From positions 248,001-312,000 of the forward strand of contig NZ_BBOJ01000011.1 in assembly GCF_000974445.1 (NCBI RefSeq): a stretch of DNA of 64,000 bases, written 5' to 3'. Below are positions 16,477 to 25,781 of this stretch, piece by piece. Both the position numbers and the translations under genes were made by a program. How positions within the stretch are numbered: position 1 is the first letter of the stretch; each line of letters starts with the position of its first letter. Source of the stretch: Lentzea aerocolonigenes (GTDB lineage: Bacteria > Actinomycetota > Actinomycetes > Mycobacteriales > Pseudonocardiaceae). Under the pieces are notes generated by a model. That model had not been told where the DNA came from. It saw nothing but the letters and a program-made list of their open reading frames with translations, and ran no database searches.

Positions 16477-16785
16477 AAGACTTCCTCTCGATCCCCCAAC
16501 GGCGTCAAGACGCCCTCTGGAATCGACCCTGCCAGCGGTGCGCGAACAACGTCAACTTCGCTGACACGTTTTGCCCCTCCCCGAAACGCTGGCGGTCCTC
16601 GTCAGGTGTGACCGATCCTCCCCGGAGGCGTCGGTGCTGGGCTCATCACGTCCAGATCCCCGGCGCTTCTCCGTCGCCAGCGCGTTTTACAGGGAATTTA
16701 CGCACGTCACCGGTCCGTGCAACACCGGGCCCAGACAGTCATACCTGTCGATCGACAGATATTCCGTCCGGCTCCGGGAGGGCCC
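16477..16785. other. Divergent intergenic region between the M15 peptidase and the urea operon
   Basis: These 309 bp hold no credible gene. They contain the promoters of both flanking transcripts and one clear palindrome (16745-16758, listed separately). The GGAGG at 16777-16781 is the ribosome binding site of the permease. Confidence 0.6.
16745..16758. promoter_or_regulatory. Palindrome CTGTCGATCGACAG, candidate TetR operator of the urea operon
   Basis: This is a perfect 14-bp inverted repeat 27 nt upstream of the first gene of the urea-utilisation operon. The operon ends with its own TetR-type regulator, which makes this a natural autoregulatory site. The assignment is by position only. 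Confidence 0.5.
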
Positions 16786-18324
16786 ATGAGCACGTCTCTC
16801 AGTGACACCGGTTCCCCTGGATACGCCCAGGAGCTGCGCAGGGGCGTGGGCACGTTCTCGTCCTTCGCGGCGGGCTTCTCGTTCGTCTCGATCCTCACCA
16901 CGGTGTTCCAGCTCTTCGGGCTGGGCTTCGGGCTCGGTGGCGCCTCGTTCTTCTGGGCCTGGCCACTGGTCTTCGCCGGGCAGCTGCTCGTCGCGCTGTG
17001 CTTCGCGGAGCTCGCGGCGCGGTGGCCGGTTTCGGGCGCGATCTTCCAGTGGTCCAGCCGGTTGGCGGGCACGACGGCAGGCTGGTTCGCCGGCTGGATC
17101 ATGATCATCGGGCAGGTCCTCACCGTGGCCGCCGCCGCGATCGCGATCCAGGTCGTCCTGCCGAGCATCTGGTCCGGCTTCCAGATCGTCGGAGGTTCCG
17201 GCGCGGACTCCTCGGTGACGTCGGCGACCGGTGCGCAGAACGCGGTGCTGCTCGGCGTGATCCTCCTCGTGATCACGACCGCCGTGAACATCGCCGGCGT
17301 GCGCCACATGGCCTCGGCCACGAGCGTCGGCGTCACGGTCGAGATCGTCGCGGTGATCGTGCTCGTGCTCGCGTTGTTCATCCTTCCCGAACGCAGTCCC
17401 GCTGTCGTGTTCACCCACGAGGGCTGGACCGGCGAGGGCAGCTATCTCCCGGCGTTCCTCGCCTCGGCGCTGATGGCCGCGTACGTGATGGTGGGCTTCG
17501 ACTCCGCGGGTGAACTGGCCGAGGAGACGCACTCGCCGAGGCGGACGACGCCGCGCACGATCCTGCACGCGCTCATCGCGTCTGCGATCGGTGGCGCGTT
17601 GCTCATCCTCGGCGCTCTGATGGCCGCGCCGAGCCTCACCGACGGAAACCTCGCCACCGCAGGACTTTCCTGGGTGCTCACCGAACGCCTGGGCGGAGTG
17701 CTGGGCCGACTGCTGCTGTGCTGCGTCGCCGTGGCCGTGTTCGCGTGCACGCTCGCCATCCAGACCGCGGGTGCGCGGATGATCTACTCGATGGCCAGGG
17801 ACAAGGCCTTCCCGTTCCACCGGCAGCTGGCGAAGGTGTCCCCGCGCACCGGAACGCCGGTCGGCGCCTCGATCGTCGTGGGTGTCGGCGCCGCGATCGT
17901 GCTCGTGGTCAACATCGGCCAGTCCGCGCTCTTCACCGCGTTGTCGAGCCTGTGCATCGCGATGCTCTACCTCGCGTACCTCGGCGTGACGTTGCCGCTG
18001 CTGGTCACCCGGCTCCGCCACCGCAAGACCGACGGGTGGCCGAGCGGTGTCGACGAGCACGGCAAGCCGCTGTTCAGCCTCGGCAAGTGGGGCATCCCGC
18101 TCAACGCGCTCGCGGTCGTCTACCAGATCGGCATGGCGGTCAACCTGTTGTGGCCGCGGCCGGAGATCTACGACCTCACCGGCGAGACCTGGTGGCTGCG
18201 CTGGAGCGCGTTGCTCGTGATCGGCCTCAGCCTCGCCGGCGGCGCCGCGTACCTGCTCGGCAAACACCGGCTGCACGGCCGGATCGAGCTGCGCCACGTC
18301 CCGCACACCGCACAGGAGGCGTGA
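16786..18324 (+). CDS. APC-superfamily permease of the urea carboxylase operon
   Basis: The protein has 512 residues and about 12 membrane helices. It begins with FSSFAAGFSFVSILTTVFQLFGLGF, typical of the GABA/choline-type APC transporters (the AAT/BAT branch). ATG 16786 follows GGAGG by 4 nt. It is the first gene of a six-gene operon, and its stop abuts the GTG of the next gene. Urea carboxylase operons commonly carry such a permease, thought to import guanidine, urea or a nitrogen compound that feeds the pathway. The substrate is not determinable from sequence. Confidence 0.85.
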   Translation: MSTSLSDTGSPGYAQELRRGVGTFSSFAAGFSFVSILTTVFQLFGLGFGLGGASFFWAWPLVFAGQLLVALCFAELAARWPVSGAIFQWSSRLAGTTAGWFAGWIMIIGQVLTVAAAAIAIQVVLPSIWSGFQIVGGSGADSSVTSATGAQNAVLLGVILLVITTAVNIAGVRHMASATSVGVTVEIVAVIVLVLALFILPERSPAVVFTHEGWTGEGSYLPAFLASALMAAYVMVGFDSAGELAEETHSPRRTTPRTILHALIASAIGGALLILGALMAAPSLTDGNLATAGLSWVLTERLGGVLGRLLLCCVAVAVFACTLAIQTAGARMIYSMARDKAFPFHRQLAKVSPRTGTPVGASIVVGVGAAIVLVVNIGQSALFTALSSLCIAMLYLAYLGVTLPLLVTRLRHRKTDGWPSGVDEHGKPLFSLGKWGIPLNALAVVYQIGMAVNLLWPRPEIYDLTGETWWLRWSALLVIGLSLAGGAAYLLGKHRLHGRIELRHVPHTAQEA

Positions 18325-19143
18325 GTGACCGACTCCGTTCTCAACGCCAGGGCGGACGCCCGCGCACGAGGCGGGCAGACGAGCGAGTGGATGCCCTACC
18401 TGCCCGCGTCGTCGAGCCCGTACCGCCCCCCAGGTGTGGAAGCGCTCACGTGGGCGGAAACCGTTGCGCCAGGTGGATACACGCACAAGGTGCTCGCCAG
18501 GGGAACGCGGATCCGGTTCGACGACCCGACCGGTGACGCGTGCGCGCACGTGATCGTCTACAACGCACTGGAAACGGTCGAGCGGCTCAACCTCGCCGAC
18601 ACGGTGAAGATCCCCTGGCAGGCCTACCTCGGCGCCGGGCATCCGTTGCTGTCGGGTGACGGCCGCGTGCTCGCGACGATCGTCGGGGACACGTCAGGAC
18701 ACCACGACGCGTTCTGCGGAACGACGACCGAGGCGTGGAACCAGCGCAAGTACGGCGACGCCAGGCCGGAAGGTCCGTCCCCGGCCGGTCGATCGCTGTT
18801 CGTCAAGGCGGCGGCCAAACACGGACTCGCGCCGCGCGACCTCCCGCCGAGTGTGTCCTTCTTCCAGGGAATCAGGGTCGACGCCGACGGAGCCTTCGTG
18901 TGGCGGGGATCGGCGGGGGAGGGCACCTCGGTCGAACTGCTGGCCGAACTGCCGTTGCTGGTTCTCGTGGCCAACGTGCCGCACCCGCTGGATCCACGCG
19001 CGGACTACGTGGTCGGGCCGCTGCGCGTGCACGCCTGGCGCGCCGCACCCACCGGGCCGGACGACGACCGCTTCCAGGCCACGCCCGAAGCACACCGGGC
19101 CTACCTCAACACCATCGACTACGCGGAGGCGCGAGGACTTTGA
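18325..19143 (+). CDS. Urea carboxylase-associated protein (DUF1989 family)
   Basis: The protein has 272 residues of the DUF1989 family, one of the two paralogous urea carboxylase-associated proteins. Conserved features are the RGTRIRFDDPTGDACAHVIVY core, HHDAFCGTTT and SLFVKAAAKHGL. In guanidine-degrading bacteria the two paralogues together form carboxyguanidine deiminase (CgdAB), which converts N-carboxyguanidine to allophanate. That function is known for the family, not shown here. GTG 18325 directly follows the permease stop and has AGGAGG at 18314-18319. Its stop overlaps the TTG of the second paralogue (TTGA). Confidence 0.8.
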   Translation: MTDSVLNARADARARGGQTSEWMPYLPASSSPYRPPGVEALTWAETVAPGGYTHKVLARGTRIRFDDPTGDACAHVIVYNALETVERLNLADTVKIPWQAYLGAGHPLLSGDGRVLATIVGDTSGHHDAFCGTTTEAWNQRKYGDARPEGPSPAGRSLFVKAAAKHGLAPRDLPPSVSFFQGIRVDADGAFVWRGSAGEGTSVELLAELPLLVLVANVPHPLDPRADYVVGPLRVHAWRAAPTGPDDDRFQATPEAHRAYLNTIDYAEARGL

Positions 19144-19790
19144 CCAGCTCACTGGCTCTCGACTGGTCGGAACCGCTGGTGGCGGGCGAGGTCGTGCTCG
19201 ACGACCGGGTCGCTCCCAACGCCTCCTGGTCGGCCGTGGTGCGGGCGGGCCACGTGCTGACCATTGTGGACGTTGGCGGCAACCAGTCGGGCGACTGCCT
19301 GCTCTACAACGCCGCCGACACCGAGGAGCGCTACAGCGTCCCCGACACGCTGGCCTGGCAGGGAAACGCCTACGTCCGCACGGGCACGGTGCTGCGCAGC
19401 AACCTCGGCAACCCGCTGATGACCGTCGTCGGCAACGAGATCGACCGGCAGGACACCATCGGCGGCGCGTGTTCGAAGGAGTCCAACACGTTGCGGTACG
19501 GGCACCACGTCATGTTCCACCACGGGTGCCGGGAGAACTTCCTCTCCGAGGGCGCCAAACACGGGCTGGGCCTGCGTGACCTGGTCTCGAATCTCAACTG
19601 GTTCATGAACGTCCCGGTCGAGGCGGACGGCGCGCTCGGCATCGTCGACGGGATGTCCGCGCCCGGCAAGAGGGTCGCGGTGAGGGCCGAGACGGACGTG
19701 CTCGTGCTCGTCTCGAACTGCCCTCAGATGAACAACCCGTGCAACGACTTCAACCCGACGCCGCTGCGCATGATCGTGGTGAGGCCATGA
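19140..19790 (+). CDS. Urea carboxylase-associated protein, second DUF1989 paralogue
   Basis: The protein has 216 residues, homologous to the preceding gene product. Shared blocks are GDCLLYNAADTEERY, TIGGACSKESNTLRYG and VPVEADGALGIVDG. CSKES and NCPQMNNPCNDFNPTP contain the cysteines conserved in this family. It probably pairs with the upstream paralogue as a heteromeric deiminase (CgdA/CgdB-like), so the pathway may be for guanidine rather than urea alone. The TTG start overlaps the previous stop; GGAGG lies 10 nt upstream. ATGA at 19787-19790 couples it to the carboxylase. Confidence 0.8.
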   Translation: MTSSLALDWSEPLVAGEVVLDDRVAPNASWSAVVRAGHVLTIVDVGGNQSGDCLLYNAADTEERYSVPDTLAWQGNAYVRTGTVLRSNLGNPLMTVVGNEIDRQDTIGGACSKESNTLRYGHHVMFHHGCRENFLSEGAKHGLGLRDLVSNLNWFMNVPVEADGALGIVDGMSAPGKRVAVRAETDVLVLVSNCPQMNNPCNDFNPTPLRMIVVRP

Positions 19791-22700
19791 CGTCCTTCGA
19801 CGTGGTCCTGGTCGCCAACCGGGGCGAGATCGCGCGCCGGATCATCCGCGGAGCGCACGCCCTGGGCATGAAGACGATCGCGGTGTACTCCGACGCCGAC
19901 CGCGCCGCCCCGCACGTCCGGGAGGCCGACGCCGCCGTCCGGCTCGGCCCCGCTCCCGCCCGCGACTCCTACCTGCGCGCCGAGGCGATCATCGAGGCGG
20001 CTCTCGACGGTGGTGCCGGGCTGATCCACCCCGGCTACGGGTTCCTGTCCGAGAGCGTCTCTTTCGCCCGTGCCGTCGAGACGGCGGGTCTGCGGTTCGT
20101 CGGACCGACTTCCGAGCAGATCGCCGCGTTCGGCGAGAAGCACACCGCGCGGGAGATCGCGCTCGGTGCGGGTGTGCCGATGCTCGCCGGCACCGGGCTG
20201 CTGTCGTCGGCTGACGAGGCTGTCGCCGCCGCTGAACGGATCGGGCTGCCGGTGATGGTCAAAGCGACCGGTGGTGGCGGTGGCATCGGCATGCAGGCCT
20301 GTGCCACCGCGGCTGATGTCCGCGAGGCGTTCGAACGCGTGGAGTCGTTGGCACGGCAGAACTTCGGCGCCGCGGGAGTGTTCCTCGAACGGCTCGTGCG
20401 CCCGGCCCGGCACGTCGAGGTGCAGCTGTTCGGCGACGGCTTGGGCCGGGTGGCGGTGATCGGCGACCGGGACTGCTCGTTGCAGCGCCGCAACCAGAAG
20501 GTCGTCGAGGAGGCGCCCGCTCCGGCGCTGCCCGGCCACGTTCGCGAGCTGCTGCACACCTCGGCGCGGGAGCTGGCCGCGTCGGTGCGCTACCGCAGTG
20601 CCGGCACCGTCGAGTTCATCTACGACCCGGTCCGCCAGGAGGCCTCGTTCCTGGAGGTCAACACGCGGCTGCAGGTCGAGCACCCGGTCACGGAGATGGT
20701 CTTCGGCGTCGATCTCGTCGAGCTGATGCTGCGGCTGGCCCGCGACGGCGCGGACGGCCTGCCCGGCCGCGTTTTCGACTCGCCGTGGATCCCGGACGGG
20801 CACGCCTTCGAAGCCCGCGTGTACGCCGAGGATCCCGCGAAGGAGTCCCTGCCGTCCTCGGGTCTGGTGACGCGGGCGGTGTTCCCCGGAGATCTCGACG
20901 GGGTGCGGGTCGACGGCTGGGTCGAGACCGGGCTGGAGGTCTCGCCGCACTACGACCCCATGCTGGCCAAGGTGATCGCCGCCGGTCCCAACCGCGACGC
21001 CGCGCTCGACCTCCTCGGCGAGGCGCTCGACGGTTCCCGCGTCGACGGCATCGTCACGAACCTGGGGCTGTTGCGCGCCCTCACCACCTCCGACGACGTG
21101 CGGGCCGCGGTGCACTCGACGTCCAGCCTCGACGTCACCACCGATCCCGATCCCCGCGTCGACGTCCTCGTGCCGGGGACGATGACGACGGTGCAGGACC
21201 TGCCGGGCCGGGTCGGGTACTGGCAGGTCGGTGTCCCGCCGAGCGGTCCGTTCGACCCGGTCTCGCTGACCGAGGCGAACCTCGCCGTCGGCAACCCCGC
21301 CACGGCACCGGGGCTGGAGATCACCGCGGCCGGGCCGGTGCTGCGGTTCTCCGTCCCGTCGGTCGTCTGCCTCACCGGTGCGCCAGTCGAGTCCTCTGTG
21401 GACGGCGAACCGGTGCCGCAGTGGGAACCGGTCGACGTCCCCGCCGGTGGCACCCTGCGGATCGGTACCGCCGCCGGGCCGGGGCTGCGCGCCTACCTCG
21501 CCGTCCGGGGCGGGTTCGACGTGCCCGCCTACCTCGGCAGCGCCTCGACGTTCACCCTGGGCGGGTTCGGCGGCCACGCCGGTCGCGCGCTGCTGGCGGG
21601 TGACGTGCTGCGGCTGTGTTCACCGGACGCGGCGGAGAACCCGGGGCTCACCACGATCGGCGGCCCGACCCCGGCGCACCGCCGTCCCGCGATCACCGGC
21701 AGCTGGCAGATCGCGGTCACCGAGGGACCGCACGGGGCGCCAGAGTTCTTCACCCGTGCCGACCTCGATTCCTTCTACGCCAACGACTTCAAGGTGCACC
21801 ACAACTCCGCGCGCACGGGCATCCGGCTGGTCGGGCCGAAACCGGAGTGGGCGCGCCCGGACGGCGGGGAAGCCGGGCTGCACCCGTCGAACATCCACGA
21901 CACCCCGTACGCCATCGGCGCCATCGACTTCACCGGCGACACCCCCGTCGTCCTCGGTCCCGACGGCCCGTCGCTGGGCGGGTTCGTCTGCCCGGCCGTG
22001 GTCGCGAGCGGTGATCTGTGGAAGCTCGGGCAGTTGCGTCCCGGCGACGCAGTGCGGTTCGTGCGGGTGCGCGAGGCCGCTGCCGCGGTCGACCGGCGAG
22101 CGGTCCCGCACGTGGTGAGTTCGGGTGGTGACGATGACGACGGCGTCCTGGGTCGTCTGGAGGAGACCGAGGACCGCCCGTCCGTCACCTATCGCCGCGA
22201 CGGCGACAGCAACGTGCTCGTCGAGTACGGGCCGATGACCCTCGACCTCGCCCTGCGCATGCGGGTGCACGCGCTGCAGGAAACCCTTGCAGCCCTTGCC
22301 CCGGACGGAATCCTCGACGTCACACCGGGCATCCGTTCGTTGCAGGTCCACACGGACCCGGCCCGGTTGAAGGCCTCCGACGTCGCGCGGCTGCTCCAGG
22401 AGCTCGAAGGCGAAGTGCCCGCCACTCAAGACCTCGTGGTGCCGTCCCGCACGGTCCGGTTGCCGCTGAGCTGGGACGATCCCGCCACCAGGCTGGCGAT
22501 CGAGCGGTACATGGCAGGAGTGCGTTCGGATGCGCCGTGGACACCGTGGAACATCGAGTTCATCCGCCGCATCAACGGTTTGGCGTCCGTGGACGACGTC
22601 CACCGGACCGTTTTCGACGCGTCCTACCTGGTGCTGGGGCTCGGTGACGTCTACCTCGGCGCACCGGTGGCGACACCGCTCGACCCCCGGCACCGGCTCG

Positions 22701-23386
22701 TGACGACGAAGTACAACCCCGCGCGGACGTGGACGGCCGAGAACTCGGTCGGCATCGGCGGCGCCTACCTCTGCGTCTACGGCATGGAAGGACCAGGCGG
22801 ATACCAGTTCGTCGGCCGCACGGTGCAGGTGTGGAACCGCTACCGCCGCGGCGGGCTGTTCGCCGAGCAGCCGTGGGCGTTGCGCTTCTTCGACCGGATC
22901 GAGTGGTACCCGGTCTCCGCGGAAGAACTGCTCGAACTGCGCGCGGAGACCGACGCCGGACGTGGCGACTTCGAGACGGTCGACGGCACGTTCTCGATCG
23001 CCGAGCACCTCCGCTTCCTGGAGGACAACGCCGACGACATCGCGGCCTTCCGGGCACGCCAGACCGCGGCCTTCGAGGAGGAGAAGGCCCGCTGGCGGCT
23101 CGCCGGGGAGTTCGACCGGCACGACGAACCGGAAGTGGTCACCGCACCCGAGGTGACGCTGCCCGCCGGCGCGGTCGCCGTGACCGCACCGTTCACCGCG
23201 ACCGTCTGGCGGCTCGCACGGCAAGCAGGTTCCCAGGTGGCCGAAGGGGACGCGGTCCTCTCGGTCGAGGCGATGAAGATGGAGGCCGACGTGACCGCAC
23301 CCGTCACGGGCAGACTGGTCGAGCTGTACGTGAGTCCCGGTGACCAGGTCGATCCCGGTCAGGTCCTCGCGGCGGTGCTGCCGTGA
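19787..23386 (+). CDS. Biotin-dependent urea/guanidine carboxylase
   Basis: The protein has 1199 residues. Domain order is biotin carboxylase (1-450; ANRGEIARRI, the ATP-grasp glycine loop KATGGGGGIGM, EVNTRLQVEHPVTE), then the two carboxyltransferase halves of the AHS2/AHS1 (KipA/KipI) type (about 460-1030), then a biotinyl domain with Lys1164 in EAMKME. This is the full layout of urea carboxylase (EC 6.3.4.6), now known in several bacteria to prefer guanidine. It makes allophanate or carboxyguanidine for the neighbouring enzymes. Start and stop overlap both neighbours, so expression is tightly coupled. Confidence 0.93.
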   Translation: MTSFDVVLVANRGEIARRIIRGAHALGMKTIAVYSDADRAAPHVREADAAVRLGPAPARDSYLRAEAIIEAALDGGAGLIHPGYGFLSESVSFARAVETAGLRFVGPTSEQIAAFGEKHTAREIALGAGVPMLAGTGLLSSADEAVAAAERIGLPVMVKATGGGGGIGMQACATAADVREAFERVESLARQNFGAAGVFLERLVRPARHVEVQLFGDGLGRVAVIGDRDCSLQRRNQKVVEEAPAPALPGHVRELLHTSARELAASVRYRSAGTVEFIYDPVRQEASFLEVNTRLQVEHPVTEMVFGVDLVELMLRLARDGADGLPGRVFDSPWIPDGHAFEARVYAEDPAKESLPSSGLVTRAVFPGDLDGVRVDGWVETGLEVSPHYDPMLAKVIAAGPNRDAALDLLGEALDGSRVDGIVTNLGLLRALTTSDDVRAAVHSTSSLDVTTDPDPRVDVLVPGTMTTVQDLPGRVGYWQVGVPPSGPFDPVSLTEANLAVGNPATAPGLEITAAGPVLRFSVPSVVCLTGAPVESSVDGEPVPQWEPVDVPAGGTLRIGTAAGPGLRAYLAVRGGFDVPAYLGSASTFTLGGFGGHAGRALLAGDVLRLCSPDAAENPGLTTIGGPTPAHRRPAITGSWQIAVTEGPHGAPEFFTRADLDSFYANDFKVHHNSARTGIRLVGPKPEWARPDGGEAGLHPSNIHDTPYAIGAIDFTGDTPVVLGPDGPSLGGFVCPAVVASGDLWKLGQLRPGDAVRFVRVREAAAAVDRRAVPHVVSSGGDDDDGVLGRLEETEDRPSVTYRRDGDSNVLVEYGPMTLDLALRMRVHALQETLAALAPDGILDVTPGIRSLQVHTDPARLKASDVARLLQELEGEVPATQDLVVPSRTVRLPLSWDDPATRLAIERYMAGVRSDAPWTPWNIEFIRRINGLASVDDVHRTVFDASYLVLGLGDVYLGAPVATPLDPRHRLVTTKYNPARTWTAENSVGIGGAYLCVYGMEGPGGYQFVGRTVQVWNRYRRGGLFAEQPWALRFFDRIEWYPVSAEELLELRAETDAGRGDFETVDGTFSIAEHLRFLEDNADDIAAFRARQTAAFEEEKARWRLAGEFDRHDEPEVVTAPEVTLPAGAVAVTAPFTATVWRLARQAGSQVAEGDAVLSVEAMKMEADVTAPVTGRLVELYVSPGDQVDPGQVLAAVLP

Positions 23387-25080
23387 CTCGCGATCCCATC
23401 GCCGCCGTCAACGCGGCCTACGACCGGATCGAGGCTGAGGGCCGCCACGAGATCTGGGTGACCCTGCGGTTCCGCGAGGACGTGCTGAGCGAAGCGAAGG
23501 TGATCGCCGAACGGGTGGCCGCGGGCGAGGACCTCCCGCTGGCGGGCCGGGTGATCGCGGTCAAGGACAACATCGACGTGGCCGGGTTGCCGACCACCGC
23601 GGGTGCGCCGTCCTACCTGTACCGCCCGGACTCGGATGCCACAGCGGTCGCGCGGCTGCGGGCCGCGGGCGCCGTGGTGATCGGCAAGACGAACCTCGAC
23701 CAGTTCGCGACCGGTCTGGTGGGCACCAGAAGCCCGTACGGCGCGGTCCGCAACGCCTGGGACCTCACCAGGATCTCCGGGGGTTCGTCCGCGGGCTCGG
23801 CCGTCGCCGTCGCGCTGGGCATCGTCGACGCCGCGCTGGGCACCGACACCGCGGGTTCCGGACGTGTCCCCGCCGCGCTCAACGCCGTCGTCGGGGTGAA
23901 ACCGACGAAGGGGCTCGTGCCCGTCACCGGAGTCGTGCCCGCCTGCTACTCCCTGGACTGCGTCACGGTGTTCGCTCGCGATCTCGCTCTGGGACGGCTG
24001 GTCGCCGAGCTCATGTCCGGGCCCGACACCGAGGACCCGTTGTCCCGCGAGGCACGTGCGGACGTGGTTCTCCCGCCACGGCCGCGGGTCGCGGTGCCCG
24101 CTGAGGAACACCTGGCCGGGATGGCACCCGGCTGGCGCGAGGCCTTCGCCGCGGCCGCGGCGAGCCTGGCCGCCTCCGGTGTGGAGATCGTCGAGGTCGA
24201 CATCGCACCCCTGCTGGAGGCCGCGAAGATGTTGTACGGCGGCGCTTTCGTCGCCGAACGCTACGCCGCCGTCGGTGCTCACATCGAGGCGCGTCGGGAC
24301 CAGATCGGCACCGGCCTCGACCCCACCGTGGCCGCGATCATCCTCGCGGGAGCGGCGCCGACGGCCGTGCAGTGGGCCGCCGACACCGCCACGCTGGCCC
24401 GTCTCGGTGCGCAGGGACGTGCGTTGCTCGACGGCTGCGACGCGTTGCTGACCCCGACCACGACCTGCCATCCCACCCTGGAGGAGGTCGCCACCGACCC
24501 CGTCGGCGTCAACAGCAGGATGGGCCGCTTCACCAACTTCGCCAACCTGCTCGACCTCGCCTCCCTCGCGGTGCCCGCCGGGTTCGTCGACGGACTGCCG
24601 TTCGGCGTGATGTTCACCGGTCCCGCGTTCAGCGACCGCGGCCTGGCCGAGCTCGCCGGCCGCCTGCTCGCGCCGTCGATCGAGCTCTTCGTCGTCGGCG
24701 CGCACCTCACCGGCCAGCCCCTGAACTCCCAGCTGGTGCAGGCAGGCGGCACCCTGGTCCGCCCGGCCACGACGGCCGCGGCGTACCGGTTGCGCGCGCT
24801 GGCCACGACACCACCCAAACCAGGCCTGATGCGCGTGGCGGACGACGGCGCCGCCATCGAGGGAGAGGTCTGGCGCCTCCCGGCGGCGGGGTTCGGCACG
24901 TTCGTCGCCGCCGTGCCGGCACCGATGGTCATCGGCACCGTCGAGCTCTCCGACGGAGTCGCCGTCCCGGGCTTCCTCGCCGAACCGTGGGCTCTCGAGG
25001 GCGCCGACGACATCACCTCGTTCGGGGGATGGCGGGCCTACCTCGCGGCAGACCGGACGAAGGAGACAATGAAACGGTGA
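23383..25080 (+). CDS. atzF: Allophanate hydrolase
   Basis: The protein has 565 residues of the amidase signature family. The Ser-cisSer-Lys triad is visible: Lys61 in VKDN, the SGGSSAGSA segment (Ser135/136) and the nucleophile Ser159 in GTDTAGSGR. About 120 residues follow the amidase core, the C-terminal domain characteristic of allophanate hydrolase (family length 560-600). It splits allophanate to ammonia and CO2, completing ATP-dependent urea or guanidine use. GTG 23383 overlaps the carboxylase stop (GTGA). Its own stop overlaps the regulator start in the same way. Confidence 0.9.
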   Translation: MTRDPIAAVNAAYDRIEAEGRHEIWVTLRFREDVLSEAKVIAERVAAGEDLPLAGRVIAVKDNIDVAGLPTTAGAPSYLYRPDSDATAVARLRAAGAVVIGKTNLDQFATGLVGTRSPYGAVRNAWDLTRISGGSSAGSAVAVALGIVDAALGTDTAGSGRVPAALNAVVGVKPTKGLVPVTGVVPACYSLDCVTVFARDLALGRLVAELMSGPDTEDPLSREARADVVLPPRPRVAVPAEEHLAGMAPGWREAFAAAAASLAASGVEIVEVDIAPLLEAAKMLYGGAFVAERYAAVGAHIEARRDQIGTGLDPTVAAIILAGAAPTAVQWAADTATLARLGAQGRALLDGCDALLTPTTTCHPTLEEVATDPVGVNSRMGRFTNFANLLDLASLAVPAGFVDGLPFGVMFTGPAFSDRGLAELAGRLLAPSIELFVVGAHLTGQPLNSQLVQAGGTLVRPATTAAAYRLRALATTPPKPGLMRVADDGAAIEGEVWRLPAAGFGTFVAAVPAPMVIGTVELSDGVAVPGFLAEPWALEGADDITSFGGWRAYLAADRTKETMKR

Positions 25081-25781
25081 CTCGCCCCCGCCCCGGCCGC
25101 CCGCGCCACGCGCCCGACGAGGGCAGCGGCATGTCGCCGCGGGCACAGATCCTCGAAGCGGCCGCCGCACTGTTCGTGGAGCAGGGTTTCTCCGCGACCT
25201 CGACCCGCGCCATCGCCGACCGGGTCGGGATCCGGCAGGCCTCCCTCTACTACCACTTCGCGGGCAAGGACGACATCCTCCTGGAACTGCTGCGCACCTC
25301 GGTGCGCCCCAGCCTGGAGACCGCCCGAGCCCTGGAGGACGCCGAACTCCCACCGGAGGCGGCGCTCTACGCCCTCGCCATGGCCGACGCGCAGACCCTC
25401 GCGACGGCACCGCACAACATCGGCATGCTCTACCTGCTGCCCGAAGTGCAGCTGGAGCGGTACGACCTGTTCCGCGAGGACCGGGTGGAACTCCAGGAAA
25501 CCTACGCCCGCCTGGCCGCCCAGCTGGCCGGGGACGACCCCACCTCGGCGGCGGGCGCGCGCCGGGGCGAGATCCTGATCCAGCTCGTCGAGGTGGTGAT
25601 CCACCAGAGACGGACGCGCGTCCCGTGCGCGTCCGACTGCCACGCCATCGCCGAGGCGTGCCTGCGGGTGTGCGGCGCCGACGAGCAGACGATCACCGCT
25701 GCCCGCACCGCCTGGGCCGGGGTCGTGCGGCACGAGGTCGCGGCGGTTCCGACCCCGCCGCGACCAGGTCCTCAAGCCTGA
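25077..25781 (+). CDS. TetR/AcrR-family transcriptional regulator of the urea operon
   Basis: The protein has 234 residues. The helix-turn-helix is clear near the N-terminus: ILEAAAALFVEQGFSATSTR, AIADRVGIRQASLYYHFAGKDDIL. The rest is the variable ligand-binding domain. The GTG start lies in the allophanate hydrolase stop (GTGA), so it is the last gene of the operon. The likely targets are the operon itself and the palindrome at 16745. It converges on the NRPS gene, with a 10-bp overlap of the two 3' ends. The effector is unknown. Confidence 0.85.
   Translation: MTRPRPGRPRHAPDEGSGMSPRAQILEAAAALFVEQGFSATSTRAIADRVGIRQASLYYHFAGKDDILLELLRTSVRPSLETARALEDAELPPEAALYALAMADAQTLATAPHNIGMLYLLPEVQLERYDLFREDRVELQETYARLAAQLAGDDPTSAAGARRGEILIQLVEVVIHQRRTRVPCASDCHAIAEACLRVCGADEQTITAARTAWAGVVRHEVAAVPTPPRPGPQA

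Noticed and set aside
23359-25410. 683-codon minus-strand frame opposite allophanate hydrolase
   Set aside because: Same shadow effect; the plus strand holds a complete amidase with its catalytic triad.
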